DNA of 64,000 bases, from contig NC_051436.1 of the NCBI RefSeq assembly GCF_001649575.2, positions 4,006,974-4,070,973 of the forward strand. Direction: 5' to 3'. The stretch is from Kryptolebias marmoratus (taxonomy: Eukaryota > Chordata > Actinopteri > Cyprinodontiformes > Rivulidae). Of this stretch, positions 26,059-38,245 are shown one piece after another; the first letter of the stretch is position 1, and every line of letters starts with the position of its first letter. The translations under genes were made by a program, and so were the position numbers. Below the pieces are notes generated by a model. That model had not been told where the DNA came from. It saw only the letters and a list, made by a program, of their open reading frames with translations, and searched no databases.

Positions 26059-26896
26059 TGATCCCAACCTACCTGTCCCTCAGGACACCAAGTTCATTCA
26101 CACCAAGCCCAACCGCTTTGAAGAAGTGATCTGGACAAAGTTTAATTCGAAGGACAAACAGTATCTCCACATTGGCTTAAAACCTCGTGTTAGGGACAAC
26201 TACAGGGCCAATAAGGTGGCCTTCTGGCTAGAACTAGTCCCCCATCTTCATAGTCTACGAGAAATCTTTCCCACCACAACCCATTTGCCATCTGGTCCCG
26301 GCCCAGGCCCTGGCACCATCAGACCCTGGCCCAGGACTCCAGGCCCTCGACCGACTCGCCACCCCTACCCAACCTTCCCTTCTGAACCTGAGCCTGAGGG
26401 CTCGGAGCGTCCACACCAGGACCTCTTTCCTGGGGACACTCGAGACTACTCCACTGAGCTGAGTGTCACGGTTGCCGTAGGAGCCTCTTTACTCTTCCTC
26501 AACATCCTGGCATTTGCTGCCCTTTACTACAAGCGCGACAAGCGGCACGAGATGCGTCGGCACCGGCTGTCTCCTCAGCGAGGCGTACCGGCCAACGATC
26601 TGGCTCACAGCCAGGAGGAAGAAATTATGTCCCTGCAGATGAAGCACTCAGAGCATGACGCTCACCATGATATGGAGCCCCTTCGACCACACGACATTCT
26701 ACGACCCGCCTGTCCGCCCGACTACACACTAGCACTGCGTCGTGCTCCAGATGATGTGCCGCTGATGACGCCGAACACCATCACCATGATCCCCAGCACC
26801 ATCACCAGCATGCAGCCTCTTCATGCCTTCAATACTTTTCCCTCCACCGGTCACAACAACACCTTGCCCCACCCCCACTCCACCACCAGAGTATAG
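26059..26896 (+). CDS. nlgn2: nlgn2 last coding exon: stem, membrane span, gephyrin motif, PDZ ligand
   Basis: 838 nt including the TAG stop at 26894-26896. It first finishes the extracellular domain ([33 protein letters not shown]), then encodes a proline/threonine-rich stem from about 26270 to 26445 with repeated Pro-Gly. A single span follows ([18 protein letters not shown], 26484-26530) and a basic stop-transfer [12 protein letters not shown]. The cytoplasmic tail has [11 protein letters not shown], equivalent to the gephyrin-binding motif of neuroligin-2, then [18 protein letters not shown], and it ends in HSTTRV, a class I PDZ ligand. The tail wording [12 protein letters not shown] and [14 protein letters not shown] is that of neuroligin-2. 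The protein clusters gephyrin and inhibitory receptors at GABA and glycine synapses. Confidence 0.97.
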
Positions 26897-28171
26897 TAGG
26901 GACTAGCTCAACACAGCACCACCTAAGGACCAGGAATACTGGATCTCCTTCAGATCTAGAAGGAAGGCTTCTGAATGTGGGCCTTTATGGATACTTTATA
27001 CTCTTGTTTCTCTTAAAGGAACTTCACCTCCTCCATCTTGTGCTGTACAACTTAGCAGGACCCTCCACTGGTGGTGTATGGCGACAGAAATGAACTGCAG
27101 AAGAGCAGGTGATCAGTTCAGAGGTGATTTAGATCTTTCAATGAGGGTCCACACTTTCCAGTCTAAAGGAACTGTCAAAGGGACGAATGCTTTTTGCCCC
27201 TTGATGTTTTCTCTTTTTTACTTTGATGTCAACTTTTCTCTGTCCCTTAGTGTGTTATGTGGATTTTATTTTATTTTTTCTACATTTGTGTCTTAATTAT
27301 AGCCTTGTTCCTCTCATTTAACTTGTGATTCTCTCTTCTCGATGCTCTTTTGCTCTTGACGTACTGAGATGTCGGAGGGGGCATATCACACACACACAGG
27401 AAACATGACTATTGAAACATTGATTCGTCATTTCATTCTACCAGCATTCTTGGTGCCAACTATGTTGTAGTGTGTTTGCTTTCTCATCAAGGGGAAAAAA
27501 ATCTAGAAAATCCTATTTACTGTCAACTAACAGAAGCTGTATGTCCTCATGACAAAGTGCCAAACTGGCTGTCGATTGTGGTTTTCTTTTATTCATCATT
27601 TGTTTTTGGGGTTTTTTCAGGTATTGGTTTAAATGTTTTATTGTGGAAAGATTTATTTTGCTGGAAATATAGATATAGAGAAATGATACTATATAGTTCT
27701 ATATAAATGTGTACAAAGGAGAAAGTATATAAAAAGGGGTTTTCTCAGTGGGGATCTATGCATGAAGTATTTTTTAAAGTTGACAACATGGGGCAAAGGA
27801 CACAAAATCTTTTAATGCACGCTTCCCAAATATAATCAAATCATTTTGGTCCACTTTGAAATTTTTCTGATTTTCCTCTCTGAGCCTATCAGAAGTTCCC
27901 AAACTTTATGAAATCATGGCACTTCTCTCCATTCATCCAGAAGAGTCGAGTCATTGCTACTGATTCTGTAAAGTTACTTTTCTGATCGCACTGTTTCCAA
28001 TTATTACCATTTATGACATACTTTTAGTGATATATTTTTTATAAGGTGAAGCAGCAAACTACGAGAAAGCCTATCATCCAACCGTGGCTACTTTGTTCTG
28101 TCTGTATAAAGATCAGATTGTAGGGTAGATGAAATCTGATCGTGCCTGTACAATTGTTTTATTTCATTAAA
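26897..28171 (+). other. nlgn2 3' UTR (inferred extent)
   Basis: Non-coding sequence after the stop, with T-rich runs and no frame of interest. ATTAAA at 28166-28171, preceded by TTTTATTTC, is a plausible poly(A) signal, giving a ~1.3-kb UTR. Neuroligin UTRs are often longer, so the true end may be further right. Confidence 0.5.
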
Positions 28172-30951
28172 CTAACAAGGCAAGCGATCCTCTCCAAACT
28201 TACCATAACTTTCCATCCTGCCTCCATTTTTTAATTTAGCTTGTTTGATTTGTATCTGTAAAACAAATGTGTCTATTTGTATGAAAAATATTAGTCCATT
28301 GGTCTAAACGAGCCACAATGGACCCAACAATCAGCTCAAGAGGCAGATATGCGGGGGAAATATGTTAAATTTGGTTCTAACATGAAGTCTTTTCTGATAA
28401 CCTTGGCACACCTCAGCATCTCACACCCTACTTCATAACTTTTGTTCAGGTCCACAGAAATGCTATTGCTCTCAACCATGAGCTCTCCCAGCTGTAAACA
28501 GTGAGGGGAACCGATGGGCCTTCACAGCTGCAAGATGAAAAGGAAGTTTGGATCTCTTCAACAGGGTAAAACAACAGATGATGTCTGCTGCTGGTTCCGA
28601 TTGTGCTCCTTTCATTTGGTTAGCGACATAGGTTTTGCAGCTCAGCAAACCCACCCCCCACTGATTCTCAGATGAAGATGTCAAACATGGGTAATACTCT
28701 GATGAATCCAGTACATTAACAGACCTGTTTGAACCCACAGAAACACATGCAGTATGGGAGACGTTCGCCACAGTTACTGTCTTTGCTTGTGCTTTAGCTT
28801 TAGCCTGTTTGTTTTCTATTTTATTACTGTCTGAAGGGGTGGGAGAGGACTTGAAGGGGGCGGATAGCTGCTCCGGGCAGAGATTTCATGAGCCCATGGG
28901 AACGGAGACATGCACAATGTAAATCATAAAGCAAGTGAAGGTGGACAAATGCTGCAGAAGAGGACAGCAGCACAAGAAAGGGGACATTTTGTGGGTGAGA
29001 GACTTAGGAAAACGATGGGAAAAGACTCACAGCCTTAAACAGAGAAATTAGAATCAGAAACGAAGGGAAATGATCAGAAGCTTTTTCAGGAACATGGCTG
29101 TCTTTCTGTCCACAATGTTAGCCAGAGGAATATCTGCTAATCTGTCTTCATGGAACCTGTCTGTCCACATGAACCCTTTTGTACTCACGTCTGAGGAAAA
29201 GGAAACAGTAAGAGAATGTCAACCAAACCTCAACAGCGACAAAGATCTCACTGGAGGTGGAAAAAGAAAACCAGATATTTATCTCCTGTCTGCTCCTTTT
29301 ACTGGTCTGTTTTATAAGCTAACACTAGAGGGCGCCATTGTGGCAAATTCATACAGTCAGGAGGAAATGTGAGGAAGAAGAAGACAGAACTGGGTGGTTT
29401 GACAAACATTTAGATGAGAATCAAAACTGTACATTTTTATGTGTAAGAATCAAACAGATGAAATATTTGTAAATATTAAGTTTCTTGTTTTTTCTTTGTC
29501 TGTTTGGGGGGGTTTGAGTGAATGAATGATTTGCTTATTTTGTCTCAAAAAGACAACAGGTGCAGTTTGCAACAATAATAAAGAAATAAAATAGGTCACT
29601 TGATTAAAATGTTTCAATTTCAGACCAGTTTTTACCTTTACGTTGTTATATTCATGTAGATTTTGTGTAGCATCGTGATTCCTGAGAAAAGTCAGAAAGT
29701 TATTGTAGCAAAACTTCTCTGAAGCCCTCAGAGGGTCAAAGATAATGTAGTTAGCATCACTAGCTTCCTAAAGAAGTTACTTTTTCAAATATAATTTAGG
29801 GCTGCAGTTTCACTACTCTCATTCATTATAATTTATCTTTTAATTCTTCTGTTTTATGCTTAATAATCTGTGCTGCATGATGACTACAACCTGAAATCAT
29901 CTGTCTAAACATGTGACCAAGGCTAAAAGCCTTTCTTTAAAAGATAGCTCTTCTTTCACTGATCAGTCAGAAAATAAACCTGAGACACAAAGTTTAATCC
30001 ATCATTAACTGAGTTATTGTAGCTGTGTTTAAATGTAGCCACTAATTACATGTAGGACAGATGGGAGAGCTTTGATACCATAAGATGCCTCATAGTTTCA
30101 CAGTCATAAGATCACTCAGGTGATTCAAGGTTTTGATCCCATCTATCATGATGTTGTGAAAGTTTTCCTTCTTGCAGAATTTTTTTTTTTAATCTTCTAA
30201 AATCCAGAGAGATTGGTGGCAAACAAAGTGCTTCAACCTGGACCTTATATTAGGTCAGTTTTGTTTAAAAACACATCATCAACACCCAGCAGTTTTAAAA
30301 ATGGACAAACAGATGATAAAACAGACATCTAACCTCTCAGCTTCACTGCAAATCTGCACCTGTTGTCTTATTTTTATATTCTATGTTGAAATCAGAAACC
30401 CAAATCTTAAAAAAGATAATGATAAATAGGAAAGTAAACTCCTATAAATGAATGAGGTGATGATATTTCTGTTATTTTAGAAGGTATTCTACACTGTATG
30501 CTGTGATTCTGATCTGGGAAACATTAAAGACATTCATAGTCAGACTGCAGAGTTTGTCTTTTTATTTATTCACTTAAAGTACAGAATGTAACATGATCAC
30601 AATGTTTGATTCACAAGCAGGGTTAATATTTAAAATAAAATGTCAATGAAAAAAGAATAAAGTATGATTCTTCACAACCTCACATTTTGACAAAATGTTA
30701 GCATGACACAAAAATCTTTTATTTCCCTCACCAAAAGAAAGCACAAGTAATCTTAAAACTATAAAAAATATTTTTCTGCAGATATGTTGTACAAAGAAAA
30801 TGTTCCAAGTCACCGAGTTAACAAAATGAAAAAAAAACGTGTTGCATTGAGTTACATTCATACATTTATTAGTAGTTTTAACAGTAAAGATCTGAACTAA
30901 CAAGTGAACATTTATATTTTAATGAACTTGTTTGAAAAAGTCATATATCCA
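28172..30951. other. Intergenic stretch between nlgn2 and the GTPase cluster
   Basis: No protein frame is recognised. It holds copy 1 of the duplicated 0.8-kb segment (29300-30120). The frame at 29070-29372 overlaps that repeat and has no family resemblance. Confidence 0.7.
29300..30120 (+). repeat. Duplicated segment, copy 1 (shared with 60650-61400)
   Basis: From CTGGTCTGTTTTATAAGC to AAGATCACTCAGG this segment matches 60650-61400 in the same orientation, mostly base for base with short indels. Shared landmarks in order are CACTAGAGGGCGCCATTG, ACAGAACTGGGTGGTTT, CATTTAGATGAGAATC, GAAGCCCTCAGAGGGTCA, ACATGTAGGACAGATGGGAG and CCATAAGATGCCTCATAG. The CACTAGAGGGCGCCAT word resembles a CTCF site. 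Confidence 0.9.
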
Positions 30952-30957
30952 TTTATT
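30952..30957 (-). terminator. Poly(A) signal of the minus-strand VLIG gene
   Basis: TTTATT on the plus strand reads AATAAA on the minus strand, 90 bases past the VLIG stop codon. This gives a short 3' UTR. Further AATAAA words at about 30620 and 30560 are alternatives. Confidence 0.5.
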
Positions 30958-31046
30958 TTCTACACCTGTTTGATCCCATTTTTAAAACATACAGAAAATA
31001 AACTACTGATTTTAGACTAAAAGGAAGTTGTGAGAAAATAATAGTT

Positions 31047-34000
31047 TCACTTAACATTGAATGAATCTTTGAGACTTTCTTTGGCCTGTTCTTCTGTAAT
31101 ATTTCTCCAGGATTTAGGAATGTCAGCAGGTTTTGCACCATATGCTGCAGCAAACTTATTGTTGTACTTTGTCATCACAAATTTCCAGAAGTCTGAAGCC
31201 TCAAGACTTCTGTCTGGACGAATATTCCAGTCTGGAAAAATGTTCCTGTATTCTTTGTAAGGATACAATTTATCCTCTGTTTTACTGCAGCGAAATCTGT
31301 TGTCACTGACCACAGAGGAAGAGCAAATGTCAGTGACCAGTTTGTCTGATTTGAACCATAAACGTCCACCGAGACCCATTGGTCGATGCATCCAAGCAAA
31401 ATGTTCAGTGTGTTTTCTTCCTCCTGCATCACAGGGAACTTTGCAGAACGGACACTGTTTGCCACAACCAATCACTCTGTTGAAAAGCTCATTCTGAGGG
31501 TTCATCTGAAGATGTCTGAGTTTTGTTTCAATGGTTGTGTTCTTCAACTTCTCACTCAGAGCTTCTTTCATGTTCTTCACAGACTCTGTGAGCCAGTGAG
31601 CAAACTGTTCCTGGTCAGCATTGTTCAGGATCATGAAGGCACCAAGAGCATCCTGGGAAATCACCAGTTTAGCTCCAAGTTTTTTGCGAATATTTTCAAC
31701 AAATGTCTTCAGACTGTCTGTTGTTTCTGCTTTAGCTGTTTTGATGGCATCATTTATGTTGTCAATGCTTGTCTGAACATGTCTGTCCTCAAACTCACAT
31801 ATTGTAGAAACTTTAGAGAAGTTCTCCTTTATTCTGTCAAATATCCATGATTTTACATAACTTTCATAAGAACAACAGTAGCTCTGAAAGCTGTTGAAGT
31901 CATTTCTATTAAGGAGATCCAGTAAAACTGAATACTGGAAGGACATTCTTGTGCTGAACTCCTCTCTTTTCATCATTTCATCAACTATATTAGGACCCAG
32001 AGATCGATTGACAAAGTCTTCAACAGCAGGTTTCAAGCACTGGTTGGTGAATTCTTCAGCTTTCTTCTGGCACTGGTCCCGTTCATGAAACACATCTTTA
32101 AAATCTGCACAAAACATTTCCTTGTTTTTCTGCAGACATCTGTAGGGATCATTTTCTTGTAGGAAATCTTCATGCATTTTCTGAAACTCTCTGGCTGCAA
32201 ATCCACAGATGTGCTGTTTTAGAGAAACTTCAAAGTCAATGTCTGCTTCAACATCAGCGTTGTTCAGCTTTTCATCGATGATATGAAGAATCTCCTGGAT
32301 GTAAGTGTCATGATAATTGTTTTTTTTGTTCTTTTTGTCAAACACAAATTGAGTGCAAGTATCTATGATGGTGTCAGCAATTTGTTGTCTTGCTTTTACA
32401 AGATCTTTAATGTGGAGCCACCCTCTTAGTTTCTTGTTGGTTTTGTCATAGAACAGAGTTTTGTTGCATATTTGAAAAGGCTGCAACCCACAACCCTTGA
32501 GGCTTTTTTCATTCAACAGTTCACATGCATGACTCCCCTTGGGTGTCAGATTTGCTCTCAACTGATGGGACACACTGGTGAAGCTATTTGAAGGCTTCTG
32601 TTCAGTGAAAGTCAGGTTCTTCAGTGTTTTAGTCCACATCTTGGTAAATTCTTTGTCCAGTTCTGAATCTGTCATTTCATTGTTTTTCTTTCTACAGTCA
32701 TCAATTAATCCACGAACTGCCTTTTCAATATCTTTTGTATAATTTGCTTTGATTTTGTCAAGTTCTTCCATTCCCTGTTTGATGTCAGCTGCTGCTGTGA
32801 GCTGGTTAACAACAGAGCTTTCCGCTTGTCGTCGAAGGCTCTTTATGCTGTTTGAGAATTCTTCTCTGTATCTTTCAACCAGATGAACATGACCCTTTGT
32901 TTGCTTGAAGTATTTTTTCAGATTGTTAAGCAGCTTTGTCTCCCATTCAGACAGCTCTGTGATCGATTCACTTTTCAACTGACTGATGAATTCTCTCAGG
33001 TCAGATAATTCAGATTTTGGTCCAAAATTAGAAATTCTTGTTTTTGCTTTGGTAACCCAGGTGTACATTGCTTTTTTGAACTCCCACTCCCATTTGTTGA
33101 ATTCTGCACAGAGCTTCATGTATGCATCAGCTACCAGGCTGTTTCTGAAGCTGAAGATGAAGTTTTCATGTTTTACTGCAGTCCACAGGCTGCTCATCCA
33201 CTCTCTAAACTCCAGGATATTATTAGAAGTTAACTCACACGTTCCCAGCTGTTGGATGATGTTTTTCTTGAGCTCATAGACAGCCTCACTGTATCCTGCA
33301 TTGACTGGTGCCATTGGTGGGTTTCCATTCCAGAGTCCAGGAATGTAGCTGTTCCCAGTGTCTGGATTGTACTCCATCACATCAGTGAAGCTCTTGTTCT
33401 CCTCTTTCTTTTCCATTTTAGCTGCTGCCTGGGTCATCTCATTCAGCTGTTGTAGGAGCAGCTTCCTGTCTCGTAGGTTCTTCTCATGGGCTGAAACATC
33501 TGAAACGTTCTGGTGAACAAACTGACATTTAGGTTTTTTACCAACCTCCTTCATCCTGAGGAAAGCATGCACCACTATCTGCAGGATGTCTTTCATCTCT
33601 GCTGAATTCTCCATTGNNNNNNNNNNNNNNNNNNNNNNNNNNNNNNNNNNNNNNNNNNNNNNNNNNNNNNNNNNNNNNNNNNNNNNNNNNNNNNNNNNNN
33701 NNNNNNNNNNNNNNNNNNNNNNNNNNNNNNNNNNNNNNNNNNNNNNNNNNNNNNNNNNNNNNNNNNNNNNNNNNNNNNNNNNNNNNNNNNNNNNNNNNNN
33801 NNNNNNNNNNNNNNNNNNNNNNNNNNNNNNNNNNNNNNNNNNNNNNNNNNNNNNNNNNNNNNNNNNNNNNNNNNNNNNNNNNNNNNNNNNNNNNNNNNNN
33901 NNNNNNNNNNNNNNNNNNNNNNNNNNNNNNNNNNNNNNNNNNNNNNNNNNNNNNNNNNNNNNNNNNNNNNNNNNNNNNNNNNNNNNNNNNNNNNNNNNNN

Positions 34001-35433
34001 NNNNNNNNNNNNNNNNNNNNNNNNNNNNNNNNNNNNNNNNNNNNNNNNNNNNNNNNNNNNNNNNNNNNNNNNNNNNNNNNNNNNNNNNNNNNNNNNNNNN
34101 NNNNNNNNNNNNNNNNNNNNNNNNNNNNNNNNNNNNNNNNNNNNNNNNNNNNNNNNNNNNNNNNNNNNNNNNNNNNNNNNNNNNNNNNNNNNNNNNNNNN
34201 NNNNNNNNNNNNNNNNNNNNNNNNNNNNNNNNNNNNNNNNNNNNNNNNNNNNNNNNNNNNNNNNNNNNNNNNNNNNNNNNNNNNNNNNNNNNNNNNNNNN
34301 NNNNNNNNNNNNNNNNNNNNNNNNNNNNNNNNNNNNNNNNNNNNNNNNNNNNNNNNNNNNNNNNNNNNNNNNNNNNNNNNNNNNNNNNNNNNNNNNNNNN
34401 NNNNNNNNNNNNNNNNNNNNNNNNNNNNNNNNNNNNNNNNNNNNNNNNNNNNNNNNNNNNNNNNNNNNNNNNNNNNNNNNNNNNNNNNNNNNNNNNNNNN
34501 NNNNNNNNNNNNNNNNNNNNNNNNNNNNNNNNNNNNNNNNNNNNNNNNNNNNNNNNNNNNNNNNNNNNNNNNNNNNNNNNNNNNNNNNNNNNNNNAGCAG
34601 TTCACACTCAGGGTCCAGCTGGTCAAAAAACACAAAAACTGCTGCAGATGTCTGACACAAAAAGGAGTATTGTGTTTCAAATGAAGCAATGTCACCACGG
34701 AGGTTAGCTATAGCAACTGGCTCACTGAAGATGTCCATGTTTCTGTTTCCACAGGGAAGGTACCAGCTGATTTCAGTCAGTCCATTGGAGATTCTTCGTG
34801 GAGCGTCTCCACACTCCATGTTGTGGTGAACAAAGGTGTCATGGTACTGCTGAGAATTACTCAGGAGTTTATTGAGGATCTCAGATTTAGACAAGGAACA
34901 CTCACCAAGTCTCACAAAGGAGACCATTGGAAGTTCAGAAAGAACGATTCTTTCTTCTTTGAAGCCTTTGGATTCAGAGAGAGACAGAGGTCTGTACTTC
35001 TTAACAATGTCTCTCATGGCCCACAGCATGAGTGTGCGCTGGTTTGTATCACAGTTGGGAAGCAGCAGGGGCACAGAGAACTGACACATGGACATTTTTA
35101 GAGCCAATTCTTGCTGAACAAAACCATCAGAACACAGAAAGAGAGCAGTGATTATATCAAGAGGGTTTAACATGTCATCAGTGTTTGAACTGTTAAACAA
35201 ATGATCCAGATCTAACTCTGTAGTTTCTGATTCAGATGGGTATTTCACATTTCTAGCTGTAAGATTAACCATCATCAGTTTCTTTAAAAAATACGATGGA
35301 AGATCTGATTTACATTTGACAGGTTCATCAGTGATGGTCTTCTCATTAATCTCAAGTATCTTGCTGAGTGAGAGCTTCTCTCTGTAGTGCTGCTTCAACC
35401 CCAGATCCTCCAAGAAGATTTCCAAGTTAACCT
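31047..35433 (-). CDS. Giant VLIG exon (interferon-induced very large GTPase-like), interrupted by an N gap
   Basis: Terminal exon on the minus strand, from acceptor CCACAG at 35434 to the TGA at 31047-31049. Before the gap (about 279 residues) it encodes LEIFLEDLGLKQHY, TITDEPVKCKSDLPSYFLKK, NPLDIITALFLCSDGFVQQE, MSMCQFSVPLLLPNC and NLRGDIASFETQYSFLCQTS. This is the conserved N-terminal region shared by VLIG1 and URGCP. After the gap (about 856 residues) come long helical stretches and, near the end, CGKQCPFCKVPCDAGG with following H residues, a Cys/His cluster typical of the VLIG C-terminus. The large GTP-binding domain itself should lie in the gap and cannot be checked. VLIG proteins are cytosolic and nuclear GTPases induced by interferon. 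Counting N bases, the two halves are out of frame, so the gap length is probably only an estimate. Confidence 0.93.
33617..34595. other. Assembly gap (N) inside the VLIG exon
   Basis: 979 N bases where the P-loop and other GTPase motifs of VLIG should be encoded. Confidence 0.99.
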
Positions 35434-35689
35434 CTGTGGAGAAAAAGATTTTTTTTTCAAAAATGGTTTCTTGTATTTTTATTTATTTTATTTATTTGCA
35501 CACCTGACATAATTAAATAATAATAATAAAACAACACAAATATAATGCAGTGTGGGAAAAGGCAAAAGTTATGTAGCCTATATGATAGCCAAGTAGATTG
35601 GATAGATTATTTTGGCCTCCAGTTGTAATGTAAAAATCCTTGGTGTTTGTTTTTTTTGATCAGGATCTTTTTAAACCTCCATTTAAAAT

Positions 35690-35990
35690 GTTACTAGGAC
35701 CGCTTTCTTTCACCTGAGTAATATTACTAAAGTCAGAAACATCTTGTCTTGAAATCAAGCAGAAAAACTGGTCAATGCATTTCTCACTTCTAAGTTGGAC
35801 TATTGCAAGTCTTTCTTATCAGGGTGTCCAAAAAACTCATTTAAAAGTCTTCAGTTGATCCAACATGTTACTGCCAGCGTTCTGATGAAATTTAGGAGAG
35901 ATCATATTTCTCTACTTTTAGCTTTTTTTTCCAGTGGCTCCATGTTAAATTCAGAATAGAAATTAAAATCTTACTTTTTCTTTTTCTTTC
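35690..35990 (+). mobile_element. LINE remnant (L2/Rex1-like, reverse-transcriptase C-terminal part)
   Basis: Reading the plus strand with one stop gives FHLSNITKVRNILS, then EKLVNAFLTSKLDYCKSFLS, GCPKNSFKSLQLIQ and RRDHISLLL. This is the end of the reverse-transcriptase region of L2/Rex1-like LINEs, where the consensus words are RLDYCNSLLSG and SLQLIQNAAAR. It lies inside a VLIG-gene intron, in the opposite orientation. Stop codons and a missing stretch show that it is dead. Confidence 0.8.
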
Positions 35991-36167
35991 AGCTGTTCCC
36001 TTTTCAGGGATAACATTCAATGACAGATGAGTAGCAAAAAAACATTAGAGTTTGCTATGAAATCACCTTTGAGCTGCTCAACAAGATTTCCATCATTTAA
36101 ATCCTACATATTGCCCACATTGTCAAGTTCTTTCCTTCCATGGTGTAAAGTCAAATGTGTGGCTTAC

Positions 36168-36392
36168 TTGTTTCTTTAGTCTGCATTTTTTCAGGAGCCT
36201 GAAGGTCTTGCACATCTAGATCTTGTTTGCTCTGTGTTTGCTTGTTTGTTTCTGTGGTCCCTTGTACAGTAGCTTCATGCCCACAGCTGATCACAGTGTC
36301 ATCCTTCTTTCCACCAACAGGAGTGTCCAGAGGCTGAGATACAGACTCACTGCTGATATTACTCTCAGATGCATTCCCAGGATGGCAAGCCG
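36168..36392 (-). CDS. Linker exon of the AIG1-VLIG gene
   Basis: 225-nt exon on the minus strand, acceptor CCATAG, donor GTAAGC. It starts with two bases and leaves one, so it joins the AIG1 exon (which leaves one) and the VLIG exon (which starts with two) in a single frame. It encodes about 75 residues beginning PACHPGNASESNISSESVSQ and ending near QDLQAPEKMQTKETK. The content is Ser, Thr, Gln and Lys, low in hydrophobics: a flexible linker with no recognised domain. The exon is a prediction from splice sites and frame; its only other support is position. Confidence 0.6.
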
Positions 36393-36540
36393 CTATGGAA
36401 AAATCAATGAAAACGGTATTGCTGTTTTTAATGCAAGGGGTGCATTTTTTGTTGTTGGTGTGCTTTATATGCACACTTGACAGGAGAAACAGTAAAATAA
36501 AACTATACAGACCAAATGCAGAACTTAAAAATGAAAAGCT

Positions 36541-37450
36541 AAGGTAGCGTTCATGAAGCCTTTCACCACTTTCTCTCTGCTCCTGGTGGAAGGCGGATGT
36601 GTTTCTTTTCTCTCTGTCTCTCTGTCTTCTGAACCCCCACCCTCTACTTTTATGCCCTGCCCTCCCAAAAAAAAAATTCTAAACTATGGATCTGGTCAGC
36701 TGGTCTCTCAACGCAATTGATAAAATTTTCTCAACGAGAACACTGACCAAAGGAGAGCCAGCTTGTCCTGAGAAGACATTCTTCGCTGGATACACGTTGT
36801 ATTCCTGGAAACATTGGAATCCTGTTTGTCTGTGGAAGACGTGGAGAATCTTTACATATTTGGGTTTTTGATAACAGGATTTCTGCTGTTTGGATTAGAC
36901 AGTTACCTGACTTATCGTCAAATTCGTTTGATGGGTTCGGCGAATTACACTCAGACTGTCTTGGAACTCATGAATAATATGGGTTACATCTTGGAGAAAG
37001 TTGCTTCGCTCGAATTAGGCGGAATGGTCCTGGAATTTGGCTGTTTGGATTCGCCTGTCATAACGAGGGGAGACAGAGGCGAATCCAGAGCGCAGAATCT
37101 ACGCAGAACTATATAAACAAGATGCTCCCTCTGCCTAAGGACATCTGTGGATCTCCTCAGAGCTCGCTGATATCATTCCATCATTCTCAAAGACAATGGC
37201 CTCTGTGATGTGATTCATGGACCTATCTGCAAACACACACACACACACACTACACCGTCTTCTCACTGTCTCTACACACAAATACACACACATACGCACA
37301 CTTTCCACTGTTTCTGTCATCTTTCTCACTCCAACAAACGCCCCCCCCCCCAACCCCTTCTCTCTCTCTCTATCTTAGTTAGTAATTCTTACATCGCCTG
37401 TTTTAGCAGGCCTGATACCATTTAAAAAGTTTTTGTTTTGTTTTGTTTTA
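36541..37450 (+). mobile_element. Retroposon-like element carrying a broken small membrane-protein frame
   Basis: The segment has a pyrimidine-rich leader (36595-36660), a poly-A tract, a coding part (36686-37116) and a tail of CA repeats, C-run and TCTC repeats. The tail from about 37195 to 37430 is the reverse complement of 43340-43500 in its landmark words: ATTCATGGACCTATCTGCAAACAC, TTAGTTAGTAATT and TAGCAGGCC...TACCATTTAAAAAG. So this is one copy of a dispersed family. It sits in a VLIG-gene intron in the opposite orientation. Family assignment is open. Confidence 0.55.
36686..37116 (+). pseudogene. Frameshifted ORF for a small single-span protein inside the repeat
   Basis: From ATG at 36686 the frame encodes MDLVSWSLNAIDKIFSTRTL, then PACPEKTFFAGYTLYSWKHW. 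At about 36813 the sense continues one frame over with ESCLSVEDVENLYIFGFLIT, GFLLFGLDSYLTYRQIRLMG, then ANYTQTVLELMNNMGYILEK and GDRGESRAQNLRRTI before TAA at 37114. Together this would be about 143 residues with one hydrophobic span (YIFGFLITGFLLFGL) and a charged C-terminus. One frameshift separates the halves, so this copy is broken. I do not recognise a domain. I infer that the product is encoded by the surrounding repeat family and not by a host gene. Confidence 0.5.
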
Positions 37451-37742
37451 TTAAAGTTTTCCCATTTAAAATCATTAATCTGAAGCATTATGTCCTTTAC
37501 TTCAAATAAAATAATGTATCAGAAATATACTTATTAATGCTGAGATCATAATTGTGTTGGTTTTCTGTGCACAGATTAAACTTTATTGTTTTTGATCTAA
37601 AAAGTGTTAAGCAGTCTGTATTTATTGTTGTCACAGACAGCAGTTCCTGTTTCATTGTTCTTTAGCTGCAGGACTAATCTCCAGAACAATCTGAAATGCC
37701 ATTTATTTCACTTCCTGATCCTTTTTTTATGGTTTATGGTTT

Positions 37743-37827
37743 TATTATATATTATATTATATTATATTATATTATATTATATTATATTATATTATATTAT
37801 ATTATATTATATTATATTATATTATAA
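37743..37827. repeat. (ATTAT)n pentanucleotide microsatellite
   Basis: About 17 ATTAT units in the intron between the AIG1 and linker exons. Confidence 0.95.
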
Positions 37828-38245
37828 TAGGAAACCGGAGTACCTGGCAACAACTTAATCAACCCATTTTTAAATGGGTTAATTTAAATAAATAAATAAA
37901 ACATCCTAAATTTATTAGTTTTTGGGTGATTTTGTGAATTTTGGCCAGTTTTCAGAGACAATTCTTTCTAGTATCATAAACAACTATCTGTATATGAAAA
38001 CAAGAAACTGTAGCAGAAAAAACAATCAATAATGTGAACAGTATTGATGGTACTTAAAACTATATACAGCCAGATTATATTGTTAGCTTCTGCTAAATAA
38101 AAACATTTAATTCACTGATTCTTACCACCTGCATTAGCTTGCAGTTAGAATATGCTTCTGAAACTTAGGAAAATATTGGAAAGTAAGGTTTTCTTGTAAG
38201 CTTTAGATTTTAGGATTCATTGATCTAACAGAAATTTGTACTTAC

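Noticed and set aside
29070..29372. 100-residue plus-strand frame
   Set aside because: It runs into the duplicated segment, and the second copy does not keep the frame.
31386..31850. 154-residue plus-strand frame
   Set aside because: It is the antisense shadow of the VLIG coding exon.
33586..34707. Plus-strand open frames across 33617-34595
   Set aside because: Assembly gap; only the minus-strand VLIG reading has real flanking homology.
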